A DNA stretch of 64,000 nt from Paragordius varius (Eukaryota > Nematomorpha). Under the pieces are notes generated by a model. The model ran no database searches. It saw only the letters and a program-made list of their open reading frames with translations, and was not told the origin of the DNA. Location: assembly GCA_964247055.1 (NCBI GenBank), contig OZ176057.1, forward strand, positions 5,270,001 to 5,334,000, read 5' to 3'. Shown piece after piece: positions 34,435 to 45,179 of this stretch (position 1 is its first letter; every line of letters begins with the position of its first letter). The position numbers and the translations under genes are program-made.

Positions 34435-34593
34435 GAATTCTTGTAAAAGATATTATTAAATTAAACTATATCCAAAATATTAGAATTAATTTAACAAAAC
34501 AAAAGAAAATAATTATAATAAGATACATTGAAAAAGATACCATGTATCGAAAATTTTGGATATAGTTTAATTTAATATCTTTTACAAGAATTC
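34435..34593. mobile_element. MITE-3 copy in the F-G intron, unit 2
   Basis: Long perfect-looking terminal inverted repeats of about 43 bp (GAATTCTTGTAAAAGATATT, then AAATTAAACTATATCCAAAA) enclose about 70 bp. It fills most of the intron between exons F and G. I see no clear target duplication, so the superfamily is open. Confidence 0.75.
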
Positions 34594-35393
34594 TCAAATT
34601 ATTATTTTATTAAACTTTTTGAGTTTGAGTTTGATTCAGATTCGGTGGAGAAACCGACAGTTATTTGATGTTGGGGCGAGCCAATACATTTTAGCGGAGT
34701 GCAAAATTCATACATACGGAGTTGAAGTGATTTATGAAGTGCCATATATAACACATTGGGAAGACACGTCCTAAGTCCACCATTGTAGGACAAGGTTGAG
34801 GAATGTGGTGATTTTTTCAACGATCTTATATCATGGCGATTAGTATCTTGGCTAACATTCAAATTTAGGTTAAATATGTTGTTTGCCATGATATTATTAG
34901 TGTTGCTGTAATTTAGGGTGTTTGGAGGACCTGTTTGATTTTCATTTTCTAAGGGTATTTTTAATAAATTAAAATTATTTATATATATATCTAACGACAA
35001 AACAAAAAAAGTATACAGATTAATATATTTTGGTGTAAAGAAATTTATAAATTCAAGGATTTTTTTTCTATATAACACAATTACAAAAAACTATGTTTCC
35101 CAATTTACAATGTCTATTCTAATTTCAAAACCTAATACAAAATTTTAGATTTTTAAGGGAATCAACGTTACAAAAATATTTGTATTATAAATAATAATGG
35201 TTTTATGTGCTTTGCCTTTATTGAATATTTCAATTTTTATACTTCTGATGGTAACAAATAGATAAAATTTAATATTAAATTTAACATAAAATTTTATAAT
35301 CTTTTTTCCATCATATTTTAGTAAATATCAATGCAATTTTAAAAAAAAAATTAAAAGATGGTCAATAATAAATTTAACATACAGAAAAAATAT

Positions 35394-35560
35394 ACGAATA
35401 AAACGTAAAAATATAAAAAATATTTTTTAAAGACAGCCATTTTAAAACCTTAATTTTTCTCACATATAAGTTAGGGTTGGAATTATTTAGGCTTATGATG
35501 GGATTTACATTGTTTTTGATGTTTGTTATATCATAGATTCGTATATATTTGTAACATATA
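35394..35560 (+). mobile_element. MITE-1 remnant in the E-F intron, unit 2
   Basis: It matches the remnant at 13,805 in unit 1 nearly base for base. Confidence 0.5.
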
Positions 35561-36636
35561 TAGAAATTATTTGAAATGTGGAGAATATTAAAATTTTTAT
35601 AATCAAACAAATAAAATATAATTGTTTCATTTAATTTATTTAAAAGTTGCAAAAAGCCACTTTAAATCCATGTTTAAACAAAATATATTTAAAGCAATTA
35701 CCTAAAGCAGCCAGATATATTTCGTCTGCCGAAAAAGAAATATTGTTAACTTGCTAAATAATTCAGATTATTAATTATAAATATATATTTAAAGAAAAAT
35801 ATAAATTTTATGATATTACTGATTCAGGATGCTGTAATGTGCAAAAGGATAAATTCGCCGATTTTTAATAATCTCATTGAATAATCATAGCCAGTCGTAG
35901 CAAAAAATTTTACCATTTCAGTATCAGTATAAATATTGCGAATTTTTTCCACATATTTCATATGAGATACGATAACCGCTGAGAATACTGCTGAGCAAGA
36001 TATAACAAGGCTTAATTTCCAAATTTTCATGGGTTTTTTTAAAACAAAAAACAGGTAAAATTTTTATTCAGCTTCTTATAATGTTTTATAAAAATCAAAG
36101 TTTCAAAGGTAATAAGGTTAAGTGTTACTTTTTAGTTTTAATTGAGGTTGTTCCAAAGGATTCATTAAATTAAAAAAATCCAAAAATTTTCATAATTGTG
36201 ATTGCGTCCACTTACACAAATAACCAATCTACAATATAGTTTATATTTGTATTAAATCAAGAACAAAATTTTATTTTATTTGGTATTTCTTAATAAATCA
36301 AAGTTTCAATTTAATAATTGGTAAATGAGGTTCGTATAAAGGAATTATTAAATTAAAAAAGGAAAAATTTTCATAATTGTGATTGCGTCGATTTACAAAA
36401 ATACAATCTACAAGATGTTTTATATTTTTTGGAGTGTAAAGTTTAAAAATGATATAAATTTAAATTTTATGTTGTATATATGTTAGTAACACTATAGAAA
36501 GGCAATATTTTTACATTTCGTTTAAGATTTACTATATTATAATATTTCTTATTTCTAAAGAGTCAGACCGCAGTTTTTTTATTTTTTACGGTCAACACCT
36601 AACCCAACCTTATATATCTACATATGTAAAGCATAC

Positions 36637-37390
36637 CAGTAATGAGATTGAAAGCATCATGAGATAGTAATGTTCTCATATAATTATCAGATTTTTGAGC
36701 AGCTACGTTGTTTGCAATACTTGAATTATTTATTAAATGGTTATTTCTTTGTTTCGATAAATTCTCCATGCCGTTATCTCCGATATTCGACGGTGTGTTT
36801 TCAGTTTTTATACATTTGCAGGCTAATCGAAGCCCTAAAAGAACTGCAGGATCAAATTGTGTGAAACAAAGCCATTGTCTTAATCTTAATCGCGTGGAAA
36901 AAATGTCAGTTAACATTGAATGTCGTATGGAAAAACTTTGCGAGGGTCAACGCTGATTTTAAAACGTCATTCCTTAAATGACTAGGTATTGATATTTGTT
37001 GTGTTGTTTTAGCTAAGAAAGGTGTATCATCACCAATTATGTACATAGCTTTTATGAAAAACTTTCCGTGTTTCTTAGTATTTAGTTGTGTAGATTCTTT
37101 ACCAATATCTTCCTGCATCAATTCACATGCGATAGAGGGGATACTTTGCGTGAATCTCAAGGGATAATGGAATGTATTTGTTGATTTAACCGGTTTTTGA
37201 TTATAAGTTTCATTTATATCATCCAATATTGGCCGTTTTTCATCGGTTGACAAAAAATCCTCAGTCGACGTGCTACTATAATGCGTGTAATGATCAAAAA
37301 ATTGAATTTTTGCTGTTTCGTAGATCAGCCTGTTGTGGATGATAAGGTGAATACAGGTTATTTGTCCGTGTATCTTGTATTTTACTTGGC
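36637..37390 (-). CDS. N-terminal exon(s) of the unit 2 LST8-like gene, unidentified domain
   Basis: Minus-strand frames read FFDHYTHYSSTSTEDFL, then FHYPLRFTQSIPSIACELMQ, KHGKFFIKAMYIIGDDTPFL and ISIPSHLRNDVLKSALTLA. In another frame below about 36,950 they read LRLRQWLCFTQFDPAVLLGL, then RLACKCIKTENTPSN and SHDAFNLIT before a GTATGC donor. A frame change in the overlap (about 36,905-36,955) suggests one disrupted exon or two exons with an unseen intron. The last part joins exon D in phase, so this would be an N-terminal extension absent from canonical LST8. I do not recognise the domain. An acceptor-like CATCCACAACAG lies near 37,345. Confidence 0.45.
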
Positions 37391-37810
37391 AACGTAGCAA
37401 ATTATCCTATAAAAATTATTTAATTTAAATAGTAAAATTATATTTATTTGTGTGATACCACAATTAACATCACACTATTTTATACGTTGTTGCAGTTTAA
37501 AACAATGATGAGTTAATTTTAACATTATCAAAAATTTAAAGAGTATATGGTTTTCTTTTACCAAAAAAAATATAAGTTTAATTTACATGTGTCCGTATAA
37601 TTTCTTTTACAACTGAATATAGACACATAATAACGAAAATTTTATAAAAAAAAGATGGGCCAATTTTTTCACAAAACATATATCTCAAATAAATTTAAAA
37701 AAATTAAACTTGACATAACAGACTTAGTAGCATATTTCTCGCCATTCAAGTGCTTTTTTGTTAAAACAGCCCCATAAGTGTGATGATGTATATCTGAATT
37801 ATTAAAATAG

Positions 37811-38043
37811 CTATCTGTCGGATATTTTTTGTTTGTTGAGAAAATGATTTTCCGTACGACTATGGATTCGTGATTGATTAATAGTTTGAAGTCTTGGATC
37901 TAAGGGCGGTAGTTTATGGTCTAATGATTGTTGCATTTTTTCATTGGGATATCGTTCTTGGAAAAATTGATCAGATTTTTGGCTCTTTTGATTAGATCGT
38001 CGCCCCTGTTTTTGACTGGCTGGCTGATGTGGCTTTATTATAT
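37811..38043 (-). CDS. candidate upstream exon, basic and polar
   Basis: A strong acceptor (TTCTTCTTTCTTTTAAAAG) precedes an open stretch reading IIKPHQPASQKQGRRSNQKS, then QKSDQFFQERYPNEKMQQSL and LPPLDPRLQTINQSRIH. It is Gln/Lys/Asn-rich with no known domain. No certain donor, so linkage to the exon at 37,390 is unproven. Confidence 0.35.
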
Positions 38044-38817
38044 CTTTTAAAAGAAAGAAGAACCTTTTACGAATTATAAATTGGCGTGTGCAGAATGAGA
38101 GGAGTGGTATTGAGAATTTCAGGGTGTACATATAAAGGACAAAACACAAAAACGAAAGTATAGAATGACATAGGAAACGTTACAGAAAATATAATTAACA
38201 TTCATGAATACTATTTATCTCTAATAATCATGTATAATTGTGTTTGTTTAGTCTTTTTATATTGTTTTATTTAAACTCTCCATATTCTATAATTTATATA
38301 TTTCATATGTTAAAAAGTTGTCATAACAATATAAAAATAATTATGACAATAACGCGTACGAAACAGAAAATCCGCTTTAACACAAAAGACACAAAACATT
38401 TATCCATAAAAATCATTTTCTAAATGAGTTATGAAAAAAATTATCTTAAACTATTTAACTTATGATGAATCTAATTCAATTTAGGATATATATAAAGCTA
38501 CCAATACTTGATAATCAGTAGTAATTTTAAAAAAGGTAAAGAAGGAATACAAAGGAGATTCAGTAAGAATCCGGGAATGGTTTATTGATACAAATAATTT
38601 AAAAAAAACAGAATCAATTTTTTTTATTTCTCAAAAAAATGTAAATTAAGGAGTTTTTTAAATCAAAATAATTTTGTTAAAAGTATAACTAAAATTATAA
38701 TAAAAGACATGCATCTAAATATTTCATATATAACAAATATTTATCTTACCAATAAATTTTGGAATATATATATATATATATAATATAAATGTTGATTACT
38801 TACCGTGTTTTATGTAT

Positions 38818-39105
38818 ATTGTTGGGTAGATTCTTTACCAATATCTTTCTGCATCAATTCACATGCAATAGAGGGGATACTTTGCGTTGATCTCAAGGGA
38901 TAATTGAATGTATTTGTTGTTTGAACCAGTTTACGGGTTGATTAAAAGTTTCATTGTACATATTATAAGATATTGGCCGTTCATCTGACAAAAAATCTTC
39001 AGTCGGGGTACTATAATGTGTGTAATGATCAAAAAATTTAAATTTTTCTGGTTGTTCGTCAATATAACTTTCTTGATTACATTGTGCCATGCTGTTCACT
39101 TCCAA
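38818..39105 (-). pseudogene. partial duplicate of the N-terminal exon
   Basis: It reads MAQCNQESYIDEQPEKF, then KFFDHYTHYSTPTEDFLSDE, and after a one-base shift PLRSTQSIPSIACELMQKDI. It is the paralog of 37,040-37,320. The ATG at 39,090 with the following residues looks like a real protein start, so this may show what the original 5' end looked like. The homology stops near 38,820. Confidence 0.55.
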
Positions 39106-39109
39106 ATCA

Positions 39110-40147
39110 AGGCAAAATACTAAATAAACTTTAGAAAACTACCTAAATTTTGCCCTTGACATAAGATATCCATTTTAAAATAATTAAAACCTCGTCTCAA
39201 ATATTTATCTGACATAAGTGAATATGTGAGTTTCATGTGCAAGCTTTTCACCTGGATAAGTTGATAATTTTTTTAAATTATATTCCGATTGCTAAAAATA
39301 TAAAACAATAATTGCATATAAGTTTTCCATTTAAATATATTTTTATATATTAAAAGGCAAATTCGGGTTTTTTACCATTTATACGATTTTCAAATGTTTT
39401 TGTAATATTGCGTCCAAATTATTATAGTAATTTTTTTTGAAATAGTAGGTTATCTTCAACTTGTTATAAGCATTTGCAAAGTCACTTAAATTTAAATATA
39501 TTGAGCAAAATCTTATAGTTTAGTGTATATATATTACATTAAAATTTGCTTCCAAATTTTATATCATAGTAAAAGCACATAAATTAAAAAATGCAAGTTG
39601 TTATTATATTTTATAAAGATGGAAAATATAATTTTGTTAGTAAAATTATTGTTTGATACAAAGATTTTATTTTCCGTAATCTATACAATAATTAGTATAA
39701 AATTTTGATATGGCAACTTTATTTCAATTTAGTAATATGCATGAAAATATTTTAACTGATATATTAATTGATTTAAATATCTGCTATTAAGCTTAAACTT
39801 GACCAAATATTTATGGGAAAAATTCGCGAGGACCGTAGCCAAATAATTACAGCAAATCAAAAATAGCAATGTTATCAACTGCCAAATATTTAACATTAGG
39901 GTGCAATTTTTAAAAGAGCTTAAACTTTATTAAACAATATTATATCCAATTCTCTTTAACTTATTTAATAAACTTGCAAAATTGCATCACCATATCCTTA
40001 AAGACTAATATTTTGTCTCGCAACTCTCTTATGTCTCTGCTATATTTTTTAAAAATACAAAAATATACTTTTTATATTGGTCTGAAGGCATATATAAATT
40101 TTTATAAACATTTTTTAAATTCTATTGCTTGAATATATTTGAATGAA
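39110..40147. other. A+T-rich spacer, unit 2
   Basis: No gene or clear repeat is supported. Confidence 0.4.
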
Positions 40148-40260
40148 ATGCGTGGGTCTCGGCCTGCTTCGCAGCCCGAGGAAGTCCTGCGGACTTCTTT
40201 AAGAAAATGAACCAACTCCAATCCCTCACCCTAACCCTAGCCCAAACTCGAAATCCTTAA
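40148..40260 (+). repeat. twin-hairpin repeat (HR) copy
   Basis: Full-length: TGCGTGGGTCTCGGCCTGC, TTCGCAGCCCGAG, GAAGTCCTGCGGACTTC, CACCCTAACCCTAGCCC. Confidence 0.9.
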
Positions 40261-41133
40261 TGTACTTTACCCGCGTTTGAAAAATAAAAATTTTGTTTAA
40301 TCAAAAACCTTTTATCTATACAAAGGATATATTGGGTAAATTCTTTACACATAATAAATTGATAGTTATAATAAATTAATTTACCAATTAATAAATTTAA
40401 GTTATACGTTAAAATATATCCATTCCTAAATTATATTTTATTAAAATTACTCATATTGTTGTCAAAATAAATATACCTTGAAAATTTAGCATTTTGTTAC
40501 ATATGAAAACTGGAAATTAACATTGAACATAACTCATTATAATTTTACACCTTGAATTTTAACTTATAGTATTTAGCTTTTTGACATTTATAATTTATAT
40601 TTCTCCCTATACATAAATAATTTAGTAATATTTATAAACGGATTTCTACTTTTAAACCATAAGTGGTCTGGTTTGGAACAAACATCCTCATTTCAAAAAA
40701 TAAATTTTACCAATAAATCAAAATAAAAAATTACCCTTATATGTAATATAAACATTTTTAAATTTAAGAACTAATCAAAAAAAGCAGATATTAATATTGA
40801 AATAGCAGGTTAAGTATTAAGCAAAATTCGGTCCTAAAAAATATATAATAATTTATTTCTTACAGCTAGAAAACTGTTTTATCCATAGCTCTTTTTTACT
40901 TAAACTAACTCAGATCTCTTGGTAATAATAAATTAAGACTTTTTCCTAACTACTATTATCAAACACATTTTGCTTAAGTTAAGTTCAAAATTCTTCGTGA
41001 GATAAGTCTTATTTAACATAAATATACTATTAAATATATATATAGTTTGGTTATGAACTACTAGCATTTTTTTATAAATATATATAGGAAACTTATATTT
41101 TAATTATTACAAAACCAATAATTTTAAAACGAA

Positions 41134-41250
41134 ATGCGTGGGTCTCGGTCTGCTTCGCAGCCCGAGGAAGTCCTGCGGACTTCTTTAAGAAAATGAACCA
41201 ACTCCAATCCATCACCCTAACCCTAGCCCACAAACTCGAAATCCTTAAAG
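41134..41250 (+). repeat. twin-hairpin repeat (HR) copy
   Basis: Full-length, both stems intact. The tail reads CACCCTAACCCTAGCCCAC. Confidence 0.9.
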
Positions 41251-42179
41251 TAGTTTAACCGCGTTCGAAAAATTAAAATTTTCTTTAATCAAAAATTATT
41301 TTTGTTTAAAGGATATATTAGGTAAATTTTATACATATAGTAAATTGATAGTTAAAATAAAAATTAAAATCAGTTACCGAAAAATAATTATAAATTTGAC
41401 GCTAAAACATATCCTTACCTAATTTATATTTAATTTCAAAAATTAACCTTATTGTTTTCAATAAAAACTATGCCATAAAAATTTAGCATTTCACATAAAT
41501 GCTTTTTAAACTGCAAATTAACATTGAAAATAATTTATTATAAGTTTTAACCTTGATTAGATATTATAACTTATAGTTTTGCGATAGTTTATTATTCAGA
41601 ATTCATATTTCTCCCTCAAAACAATTTTAATTTACAAATATTTTAAAAATAATATATGCTGCATATTTATAATATAATGTACATAGTTATTAGTAATATT
41701 TATAAATGAATTTCAACTTTTAAACCATAAGTGGTCTGGTTTGGAACAAATCCTTATTTCAAAAAATAAATTTTTTAATTAAGTATCAAAATAAATTAAA
41801 TATTTTTAAATATGAGAATGAATCAAATAAAAAAGATAAAATTAATATTGAATTAGCAGGAAATATTAAGCAATCGGTACTAAAAAATATATAATATAAT
41901 ATTTCTTAGAACTAGATAAATGTTTTATATATCCCTCTTTTTTACTGAAACAAACTCAGATCTATAACTTTTAGTCAAATAATTAACTCAAAATTATTCG
42001 TACTCCCGAACACATTTTGCTTGGGTTAAGATTAAAATTCTTCTTAAGACAAGTCTTATTTAACATAAATATACCATTAAATATGTATAGTTTAGTTATA
42101 AATTACCAACATTTTTTTCATAAATATAGATAAGGTACCTTCAAATTATAATTACAAAACCAATATATTTTAACAGGAA

Positions 42180-42263
42180 ATGCATGGGTCTCGGTCTGCT
42201 TCGCGAAAATGAACCAACTCCAATCCCTGACCCTAACCCTGGCCCACAAACTTGAAAACCCTT
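42180..42263 (+). repeat. twin-hairpin repeat (HR) copy, second stem deleted
   Basis: ATGGGTCTCGGTCTGCTTCG is joined directly to AAAATGAACCAACTCC, so the deletion runs from inside stem 1 through stem 2. Confidence 0.85.
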
Positions 42264-43029
42264 ATATAATTCTATCTGTGTATATTTAAATAATTGACAA
42301 CCATATAACCAAAATTTTAGTTCGGTTTTACAATTTTAGAGTATAATGATGAATGCTTATTGTTGAAAAAGTCTTCCAGATAAAAATATTAATTACCTTG
42401 TTTCAAAAACGATAGGAACTAATATTAATTCATGCTTGTTAATCATAAAACCATTCAATATTATCGCATTTTGCCCAACTCCTTTATTAAAATAGATGGA
42501 ATTAGTTTAAATTTAGTTTAGGTTTCATTAATTAATAATTGATAAATTTTCATAAATAACTGATTATTAAGTTACTTATTTCCATATAGTATAAAAACAT
42601 TTTTAACTCTTAAAGTATATGTCATAATATTTGATTAATTTTAATGATTTATTCATGAAAATAAAAGTCAACGTTTGGAATTAATCTTTTTAACAAGTAG
42701 TTAATGATTACTGGAATATACAAGAATCGATATTATATTAAATAAAAGTTAAATTAAATCTTAATATTTATAACTTATTTTGAGGAAAATTTAAACCTAG
42801 ATCGCTTGAAATCTTAATAGACCGAAATTGAAATAAACTAATTTCCTTATATATATTAAACCAAATGTTTAATAATCTAGAATTAGTTCTAGAGGTAATA
42901 ATTTTTTTAAATAATTAATAATTTGTTTGTTTTAGATATGCTAATAATCAGCCCATATTTGAAACATATTGCCAATTAAATTTAAAGTTTTAAAAATAAA
43001 ATTGCAGATATAGAAATATAATAATAATT
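42264..43029. other. A+T-rich spacer, unit 2
   Basis: No gene or clear repeat is supported. Confidence 0.35.
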
Positions 43030-43430
43030 AGCTACAATTTAATTAGAATTAATTATGTTCTAAATTATTTTTGAGATGTTTAGAATATCAAACTTATTAC
43101 GTAATAATTTATTAATTACAATAATTTAAAATATTTTTTAGATTAATAAAATTATTATTTAATACCTAATATATATAAAATTATTTAAGAATTATTTCAG
43201 ACAATTTAATTAGAAATAATTTTGTATTGTAAATTCATTTTGAATCTAAAACTTATTACGTAATAATTTAATAAACTACATATATATAGTTGATTTATTA
43301 ACAATATAGAATTAATTTTATTAATAATATATGTTAAAATTATTTGAGACAATCTAATTAAAATTAATTATTTTCTAAATTATTTTTGATATATTTTTAA
43401 TCTATAACTTATCATGTAATAAACATAATA
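43030..43430. repeat. diverged tandem repeat, about 150-170 bp, three copies
   Basis: AATTAGAATTAATTATGTTC (43,039), AATTAGAAATAATTTTGTAT (43,208) and AATTAAAATTAATTATTTTC (43,357) each precede a copy of CTTATTACGTAATAATTTA or a close variant. The TTACGTAA centre is palindromic. Confidence 0.55.
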
Positions 43431-43675
43431 TAATCTAAAATATTTCCTAAATATATATAATTAAATTTATTTAATCCCTAATAAATATATATATATTTTT
43501 AAATTATTTAAATTATTTTAAACTTAAATTTCTTTTTTTACAAATTTATTAATTTATTTACTTGTTACTTTATTTTGTTTATTCCAATATTCCCTTAATC
43601 CTAAATACTAAGACATATGTATACTGAATGATACACATAAAAATATTTAACATTGTACATAATATTAAACATAAA

Positions 43676-43812
43676 AGGGGGGGATAAAATAAAATGTATG
43701 TGAAACAATGTTGCACAACACATAATAAACAAAAACAAGAGAAGGGAAATAAAGTGTACGTGCGCGATTTTTCTAGAAGGGGGGAGAAAAGGCATGCAAA
43801 TGCGAACACATT
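43676..43812 (+). promoter_or_regulatory. G-run and G+C-richer upstream segment, unit 2
   Basis: Counterpart of 17,690-17,880: a G run, then GTGAAACAATGTTGCACAAC, CTAGAAGGGGGGAGAAAAGG and CAAATGCGAACACA. An 18-C run follows at 43,838-43,855. Confidence 0.4.
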
Positions 43813-43861
43813 GTTTAAGATGCACGTGTTCTTTCTTCCCCCCCCCCCCCCCCCCTACACA

Positions 43862-43870
43862 TATATAAAG
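43862..43870 (+). promoter_or_regulatory. candidate TATA box, unit 2
   Basis: TATATAAAG right after the poly-C run, in the same place relative to the G-rich segment as the unit 1 box at 17,906. Confidence 0.35.
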
Positions 43871-44031
43871 ACAAAAAATATTTTTAATTTTATTTTTTTA
43901 AATTCTTTTTTGCAAATTTACATTTGTTGGATAGAATGTATTCCAGTGCTTTTCCTCTTATGCAATTCAATGTACCAACATGGATGGATTATTTTATCAT
44001 TAAAGTAAAATTTAATTCTATTTAATTTTAG

Positions 44032-44095
44032 ATTACACTCAATATGCAAATCAAACAGGAAATGGTGAAACCGATTATATTTTAAATGATTTCCG
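44032..44095 (+). ncRNA. exon-like segment after the unit 2 TATA box
   Basis: Acceptor-like TTTAATTTTAG, 64 bp, then donor-like GGTAAATAAA. One frame is open and protein-like (YTQYANQTGNGETDYILNDF), but the upstream segment ending AAA/GTAAAA at 44,004 does not give a matching phase from its ATG. It could be a small coding exon or part of a non-coding transcript. Confidence 0.3.
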
Positions 44096-44384
44096 GTAAA
44101 TAAATTTGTTAATAATTATAGATTAAGATTAATTCAAAGTTTAAAGAACAATGTACAGTGAAAACATGTTGAGACTGATTGTGTAACCGAAATGGGAAAT
44201 TGAACTATTGCCATTTAGCCTAATTAATTCTGGTAAGTTTCGCATGTTTTGTCTATTTCATTTAAAATACTTTGTTAGATGGCATTAAAATATGTTCAGA
44301 GTAGAAGAACACTATTATTGATTGCCTTAAAAAGTTAAGAGATGTTTTTATATTTTCTTGCTTTTGCCCAAAAAATTGGTTATA

Positions 44385-44895
44385 TCTTGGAAATTTTTAA
44401 CAATGTCTCTAGATTTTATTAATTTACTCTACTTGTAAGAATAAATGGCTAATAATTGTTACATATTTCTACGAATTTTTTTAAATTTATTTTTTCGATA
44501 AAGGAAGTTAACCTAAAAAGGTTAACACATGTTACCATTTTTATTGAGGAGTTTTCTCGATTAATTATAATTTTTTTAATTTACTCTACTTGTACAAATA
44601 GATGGCTTATAATTTAACATAATTTTATTTTTCTTTTGGAAACTTAAATAATTTTGTCGATATAGGAAGTTAACCTAAAAAGGTGAACACATGTTACCAT
44701 TTATATTGAGTATTTTTTCTGGAAATTTTTAACAATGTCTAGATTTTTTTAATTTACTCTACTTGTAAGAATTAATGGCAATAATTATTACATATTTTTA
44801 GCAATTTTTAATCTTGTAAACTTTCAAATTTTATTATTTTTTGTTAAGGGAAGTTTAACTAAAAAGGTTAACACATGTTACCATTTATATTGAGG
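44385..44895. repeat. tandem repeat of about 170 bp, three copies
   Basis: GGAAGTTAACCTAAAAAGGT, then TAACACATGTTACCATTT, TATTGAG, GGAAATTTTTAACAATGTCT and TTTACTCTACTTGTA-AGAA recur with starts near 44,503, 44,664 and 44,847. A worn relative is at 18,690-18,720 in unit 1. Confidence 0.75.
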
Positions 44896-45179
44896 CGTAT
44901 ATTATAGCAGCACTGCAAGTATCCACCTAAAGAAGAACCAAATAAATGTCTATTTATTACATTATTTATATTGAATTGGTGAATAGTTTTTTATTCTTGG
45001 AAATTGTTTCTGTTTTGTTTAATTTTGTTTCAGCGTGTTGAATAATAATTTTCTTTACCTAAGAAAATCAATTTATACTTGTTAAATATAAAATATTTTA
45101 GAAATGAATTTCTTTATTTAAAAAATCACCAGAATTAAAAAATTTTGAAAAAAAATAAATAAAAATTATTTGAAATGCT

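Larger units (their letters stand above)
31372..36955 (-). pseudogene. LST8-like WD40 gene, unit 2
   Basis: Exons on the minus strand: C 36637 to about 36950, D 35820-35990, E 35702-35753, F 34616-34948, G 34138-34363, I 33462-33571, J 31860-32033, K 31372-31493 (stop TAG). All junctions have GT..AG and compatible phases: C ends ..LIT with one base over, and D continues VFSAVIVSHMKYVEKIRNI. Residues match LST8 in blade 1 (FFATTGYDYSMRLLKIG, QVNNISFSADEIYLAA), blade 2 (LQLRMYEFCTPLKCIG), blade 6 (YVLNCTFSPDAKYVATC) and blade 7 (LLTACSDGKARLWKL, GHRKAIICMD). Relative to canonical LST8, blades 3-4 are missing and F and J carry extra polar sequence. Exon D has lost 5 bp against the other copies (176 bp expected, 171 seen), which shifts the frame within blade 1. 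Exons E, F, G, I, J and K are open. Confidence 0.75.
40148..42263. repeat. tandem of about 1-kb units each headed by an HR copy
   Basis: HR copies at 40,148, 41,134 and 42,180 are each followed or preceded by the same A+T-rich body, including AACCATAAGTGGTCTGGTTT (40,663 and 41,724) and CTCAGATCT segments. Spacings are about 986 and 1,046 bp. Unit 1 has a two-copy, more diverged version at 15,444-16,350. Confidence 0.75.

Noticed and set aside
35820-36030. Stand-alone 68-residue membrane protein (MKIWKLSLVISCSAVFSAVI..)
   Set aside because: The hydrophobic start is intron sequence read through. The unit comparison and splice phases show this is exon D of the LST8-like gene, ending in a frame shift in unit 2.
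43694-44008. Plus-strand 104-codon frame across the poly-C run
   Set aside because: It reads through the homopolymer as poly-Pro and has no counterpart in unit 1; the region looks like a promoter rather than a coding sequence.
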